Shown one piece after another: positions 59,999 to 64,000 of a stretch of 64,000 nucleotides of DNA. The position numbers and the translations under genes were made by a program. Below the pieces are notes generated by a model, which was not told the origin of the DNA, searched no databases, and saw only the letters and a program-made list of their open reading frames with translations. The stretch is taken from assembly GCA_964057225.1 (NCBI GenBank), contig OZ059896.1:4092001-4156000 (forward strand). The letters run 5' to 3'. Each line of letters opens with the position of its first letter. The first letter of the stretch is position 1. Source of the DNA: Auanema rhodensis. Taxonomy: Eukaryota; Nematoda; Chromadorea; Rhabditida; Rhabditidae.

Positions 59999-62103
59999 GA
60001 ATACACTATACTACATTGAGAAACGCTTAATACAAAAATTAGTTATGATTGTTTGAAAAATGATGCATTAGTGTATGTTGAGTTTCCATGTACACTCAAA
60101 ATTGCTTCCAAAAACATTTTGACAAAAATTTTTTCGAAAAATTTCAAAATAATTTAGCGAAAAGTAGATGTTTTTAGATTCCTTTTTTTGAGGCAAAAAC
60201 GATGGACAATGTTATTCAACGAAAAAATTAATTCTTCAGGGTGAAAATCGAAGATATAAGTGTGAACTTATATCAGTTGATATCTCGGTGCATTTTTAAG
60301 CTAGCGGAAATTTGATAACACAGATCGACGCAGCTTAAAAATCCGCATCGAATGCACTATACTACATTAAGAAAAGCTTAATACAAAAATTAGTTATGAT
60401 CGTTTGAAAAATGATGCATTAGTGTATGTTGAGTTTCCATGTACACTCAACATTGCTTCCAAAAACATTTTGACAAAAATTTTTTCGAAAAATTTCAAAA
60501 TAATTTAGCGAAAAGTAGATGTTTTTAGATTCCTTTTTTCGAGGCAAAAACGATGGACAATGTTATTCAACGAAAAAATTAATTCTTCAGGGTGAAAATC
60601 GAGGATATAAGTGTGAACTTATATCAGTTGATATCTCGGTGCATTTTCAAGCTAGCGCAAATCTGATAGTACAGATCGACGCAGCTTAAAAATCCGCATC
60701 GAATACACTATACTACATTGAGAAACGCTTAATACAAAAATTAGTTATGATCGTTTGAAAAATGATGCATTAGTGTATGTTGAGTTTCCATGTACACTCA
60801 AAATTGCTTCCAAAAACATTTTGACAAAAATTTTTTCAAAAAATTTCAAAATAATTTAGCGAAAAGTAGATGTTTTTAGATTCCTGTTTTCAAGGCAAAA
60901 ACGATGGACAATGTTATTCAACGAAAAAATTAATTCTTCAGGGTGAAAATCGAGGATATAGGTGTGAACTTATATCAGTTGATATCTCGGTGCATTTTCA
61001 AGCTAGCGCAAATCTGATAGTACAGATCGACGCAGCTTAAAAATCCGCATCGAATGCACTATACTACATTGAGAAACGCTTAATACAAAAATTAGTTATG
61101 ATCGTTTAAAAAATGATGCATTAGTGTATGTTGAGTTTCCATGTACACTCAAAATTGCTTCCAAAAACATTTTGACAAAAATTTTTTCGAAAAATTTCAA
61201 AATAATTTAGCGAAAAGTAGATGTTTTTAGATTCCTTTTTTTGAGGCAAAAACGATGGACAATGTTATTCAACGAAAAAATTAATTCTTCAGGGTGAAAA
61301 TCGAAGATATAAGTGTGAACTTATATCAGTTGATATCTCGGTGCATTTTTAAGCTAGCGGAAATTTGATAACACAGATCGACGCAGCTTAAAAAACCGCA
61401 TCGAATGCACTATACTACATTAAGAAAAGCTTAATACAAAAATTAGTTATGATCGTTTGAAAAATGATGCATTAGTGTATGTTGAGTTTCCATGTACACT
61501 CAACATTGCTTCCAAAAACATTTTGACAAAAATTTTTTCGAAAAATTTCAAAATAATTTAGCGAAAAGTAGATGTTTTTAGATTCCTTTTTTCGAGGCAA
61601 AAACGATGGACAATGTTATTCAACGAAAAAATTAATTCTTCAGGGTGAAAATCGAGGATATAAGTGTGAACTTATATCAGTTGATATCTCGGTGCATTTT
61701 CAAGCTAGCGCAAATCTGATAGTACAGATCGACGCAGCTTAAAAATCCGCATCGAATGCACTATACTACATTGAGAAACGCTTAATACAAAAATTAGTTA
61801 TGATCGTTTGAAAAATGATGCATTAGTGTATGTTGAGTTTCCATGTACACTCAAAATTGCTTCCAAAAACATTTTGACAAAAATTTTTTCAAAAAATTTC
61901 AAAATAATTTAGCGAAAAGTAGATGTTTTTAGATTCCTTTTTTCAAGGCAAAAACGATGGACAATGTTATTCAACGAAAAAAATAATTCTTCAGGGTGAA
62001 AATCGAGGATATATGTGTGAACTTATATCAGTTGATATCTCGGTGCATTTTTAAGCTAGCGCAAATCTGATAGTACAGATCGACGCAGCTTATAATCCGC
62101 ATC
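59999..62103 (+). repeat. Trimer, two diverging copies
   Basis: Copies 59999-61051 (1053 bp) and 61052-62103 (1052 bp). Both start with a CCTTTTTTTGAGG and CGAAGATATA monomer with AATTTGATAACAC tail, then an ATTAAG-head CAACATTGC monomer, then a TTTTTTCAAAAAATTT monomer with CAAGG. They differ in the third unit (GATTCCTGTTTTC at 60701; GATTCCTTTTTTC, AAAAAATAATTC, GATATATGTG and GCTTATAATCC at 61754, which is 350 bp). Private changes: TGATTGTTTG at 60047-60056, CGTTTAAAAAATG at 61102-61114, AAAAAACCGC near 61391. Confidence 0.82.
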
Positions 62104-62805
62104 GAATGCACTATACTACATTGAGAAACGCTTAATACAAAAATAAGTTATGATCGTTTGAAAAATGATGCATTAGTGTATGTTGAGTTTCCATGTACAC
62201 TCAAAATTGCTTCCAAAAACATTTTGACAAAAATTTTTTCAAAAAATTTCAAAATAATTTAGCGAAAAGTAGATGTTTTTAGATTCCTTTTTTCAAGGCA
62301 AAAACGATGGACAATGTTATTCAACGAAAAAATTAATTCTTCAGGGTGAAAATCGAGGATATAGGTGTGAACTTATATCAGTTGATATCTCGGTGCATTT
62401 TTAAGCTAGCGCAAATCTGATAGTACAGATCGACGCAGCTTAATAATCCGCATCGAATGCACTATACTACATTGAGAAACGCTTAAAACAAAAAATAGTT
62501 ATGATCTTTTGAAAAATGATGCATTAGTGTATGTTGAGTTTCCATGTACACTCAAAATTGCTTCCAAAAACATTTTGACAAAAATTTTTTCGAAAAATTT
62601 CAAAATAATTTAGCAAAAAGTAGATGTTTTTAGATTCCTTTTTTCGAGGCAAAAACGATGGACAATGTTATTCAACGAAAAAATTAATTCTTCAGGGTGA
62701 AAATCGAGGATATAAGTGTGAACTTATATCAGTTGATATCTCGGTGCATTTTCAAGCTAGCGCAAATCTGATAGTACAGATCGACGCAGCTTAAAAATCC
62801 GCATC
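62104..62805 (+). repeat. Monomer pair matching the pair next to the A/B junction
   Basis: The monomer at 62104 has TTTTTTCAAAAAATTT, CAAGG, GATATAGGTGTG and ends GCTTAATAATCCGC; the next (62455) has TATGATCTTTTGAAAA. The same two private changes, in the same order, occur at 9127 and 9478. In the window I see GCTTAATAATCC and TGATCTTTTG only in these two places, 52977 bp apart. Secondary differences (AATAAGTT at 62104; GCTTAAAACAAAAAATAG at 62455) show divergence since. Confidence 0.75.
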
Positions 62806-64000
62806 GAATACACTATACTACATTGAGAAACGCTTAATACAAAAATTAGTTATGATCGTTTGAAAAATGATGCATTAGTGTATGTTGAGTTTCCATGTAC
62901 ACTCAAAATTGCTTCCAAAAACATTTTGACAAAAAATTTTCGTAAAATTTCAAAATAATTTAGCGAAAAGTAGATGTTTTTAGATTCCTTTTTTCAAGGC
63001 AAAAACGATGGACAATGTTATTCAACGAAAAAATTAATTCTTCAGGGTGAAAATCGAGGATATAAGTGTGAACTTATATCAGTTGATATCTCGGTGCATT
63101 TTCAAGCTAGCGCAAATCTGATAGTACAGATCGACGCAGCTTAAAAATCCGCATTGAATGCACTATACTACATTGTGAAAAGCTTAATACAAAAATTAGT
63201 TATGATCGTTTGAAAAATGATGCATTAGTGTATGTTGAGTTTCCATGTACACTCAAAATTGCTTCCAAAAACATTTTGACAAAAATTTTTTCGAAAAATT
63301 TCAAAATAATTTAGCAAAAAGTAAATGTTTTTAGATTCCTTTTTTCAAGGCAAAAACGATGGACAATGTTATTCAACGAAAAAATTAATTCTTCAGGGTG
63401 AAAATCGAGGATATAAGTGTGAACTTATATCAGTTGATATCTCGGTGCATTTTCAAGCTAGCGCAAATCTGATAGTACAGATCGAAGCAGCTTAAAAACC
63501 CGCATCGAATGCACTATACTACATTAAGAAAAGCTTAATACAAAAATTAGTTATGATCGTTTGAAAAATGATGCAATAGTGTATGTTGAGTTTCCATGTA
63601 CACTCAAAATTGCTTCCAAAAACATTTTGACAAAAATTTTTTCAAAAAATTTCAAAATAATTTAGCGAAAAGTAGATGTTTTTAGATTCCTTTTTTCAAG
63701 GCAAAAACGATGGACAATGTTATTCAACGAAAAAATTAATTCTTCAGGGTGAAAATCGAGGATATAGGTGTGAACTTATATCAGTTGATATCTCGGTGCA
63801 TTTTTCAGCTAGCGCAAATCGGATGACACAGATCGACGCAGCTTAAAAATCCGCATCGAATGCACTATATTACATTTAAAAACGCTTAATACCAAAATTA
63901 GTTATGATCGTTTGAAAAATGATGCATTAGTGTATGTCGAGTTTCCATGTACACTCAAAATTGCTTCCAAAAACATTTTGACAAAAATTTTTTCGAAAAA
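62806..64000 (+). repeat. Third, incomplete copy of the seven-monomer HOR
   Basis: Starts at 62806 (GAATACACT, CGTAAAATTT, 350 bp), then 63156 (AGCAAAAAGTAAATG), 63507 (GATGCAATAG, CGGATGACAC) and 63858 (TATTACATTTAAAAACG, TATGTCGAG), cut by the window edge. Order and private variants match 49125 and 51580. Differences: GATCGAAGCAGC and AAAAACCCGC near 63482-63503. The HOR probably continues to the right of the window. Confidence 0.9.

Larger units (their letters stand above)
1..64000 (+). repeat. Satellite DNA array, 351-bp monomer, 182 complete copies plus one partial
   Basis: Every base belongs to a tandem, same-orientation array. Each monomer can be phased on the conserved start GAATGCACTAT (GAATACACTAT in a few) at 1, 352, 703 and so on to 63858. 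Lengths are 351 bp except one 352-bp monomer (5266), one 350-bp monomer in domain A (5618) and 25 350-bp monomers in domain B. Those 25 are of four kinds: a one-base loss at CGAAAATTT (13690, 15093, 17198, 18601, 26668, 43862); the CGTAAAATTT variant (20706, 21407, 24565, 25266, 25616, 36144, 39302, 42109, 42810, 48424, 49125, 51580, 62806); a one-base loss before AATTCTTC (50177, 52632, 54386, 56491, 58596); and one at the end of 61754. GC is about 30%. This is a eukaryotic satellite by structure; the family is not one I recognise. There is no gene-free stretch of another kind, because there is no other kind of sequence here. Confidence 0.99.
9127..64000 (+). repeat. Domain B: 156 complete monomers and one partial of satellite subfamily B
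   Basis: From the monomer at 9127 onward the mid-monomer reads TTTTTTCGAAAAATTTC then AATTTAGCGAAAAG (or AGCAAAAAG), followed by CGAGG or CAAGG and CAAAAACGATGGACAATG. B is more diverse than A. Heads include ATTGAGAAACGCTTAAT, ATTAAGAAAAGCTTAAT, ATTGTGAAAAGCTTAAT and a form ending GCTTTATACC. Tails include CATTTTCAAGCTAGCGC with GATAGTAC, CCTTTTTAAGCTAGCGG with GATAACAC, CATTTTTAAGCTAGCGG with AATTTGATAACAC or AATTTAATAACAC, and CATTTTTCAG or AATTTTTCAG. Combinations of these, plus rare private changes, define the HOR blocks listed separately. The domain runs off the right edge of the window. Confidence 0.97.

Noticed and set aside
1-64000. CRISPR array (direct repeats with spacers)
   Set aside because: Unit is 351 bp and near-identical along its full length; there are no short repeats alternating with unique spacers and no cas genes.
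1-64000. Transposable element or retroviral insertions
   Set aside because: No long ORF with reverse transcriptase, integrase or transposase motifs, no target-site duplications, and no interruption of the 351-bp phase.
1-64000. Telomeric repeats or rDNA spacer
   Set aside because: No TTAGG, TTAGGG or similar short repeats and no rRNA-like conserved segments; base composition and periodicity are uniform to both edges.
1-64000. Identification as a named insect satellite family
   Set aside because: The unit length and AT content are typical of several invertebrate families, but I could not match the sequence to any family from memory with confidence; a search against satellite and genome databases would decide.

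Overview
The whole window is one head-to-tail satellite DNA array. A 351-bp, AT-rich unit starts at base 1 and repeats without a break to base 64000, giving 182 complete monomers plus a 143-bp partial one starting at 63858. The bookkeeping closes exactly. Against a strict 351-bp grid the last monomer start is 25 bp early, and I can assign all of it: 25 monomers of domain B are 350 bp, and in domain A one 352-bp and one 350-bp monomer cancel. A hand count of the first monomer gives 106 G+C in 351 bases, about 30% GC. I see no protein-coding gene, rRNA, tRNA, transposon, CRISPR array or unique sequence, and no monomer in inverted orientation.

Organism: tens of kilobases of a few-hundred-bp monomer with higher-order repeats (HORs) is typical of eukaryotic heterochromatin (centromeric, pericentromeric or subtelomeric). 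Many insects and other invertebrates carry AT-rich satellites of this size, but I do not recognise this family and cannot name a species or chromosomal position.

Layout: Domain A (1-9126) holds 26 monomers of one subfamily in which one reading frame stays open for 63 codons. Domain B (9127-64000) holds 156 complete monomers of a second subfamily in which a TAG closes that frame. Within B, rare shared variants define HORs: mixed monomers (9127-13689); a 4-monomer HOR of about 1403 bp (13690-20003); a composite block that recurs near 20.7, 24.6 and 42.1 kb; a 1053-bp trimer duplication (22459-24564); two copies of a roughly 7.0-kb, 20-monomer superrepeat (28071-35090 and 35091-42108); a partly duplicated section (45967-48773); a 7-monomer HOR of 2455 bp (49125-54034) with a third copy starting at 62806; and a 6-monomer HOR of 2105 bp (54035-59998), among the most uniform parts of the window.

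The most interesting signal inside the monomer is dense dyad symmetry in its last third: a 9-bp-arm hairpin with a GTGA loop, then a 39-bp imperfect hairpin, itself enclosed by a 7-bp stem that crosses into the next monomer. The frames found by ORF calling are by-products of the repeat: they begin with TTG or cross monomer boundaries, and most differences between copies change the amino acid.
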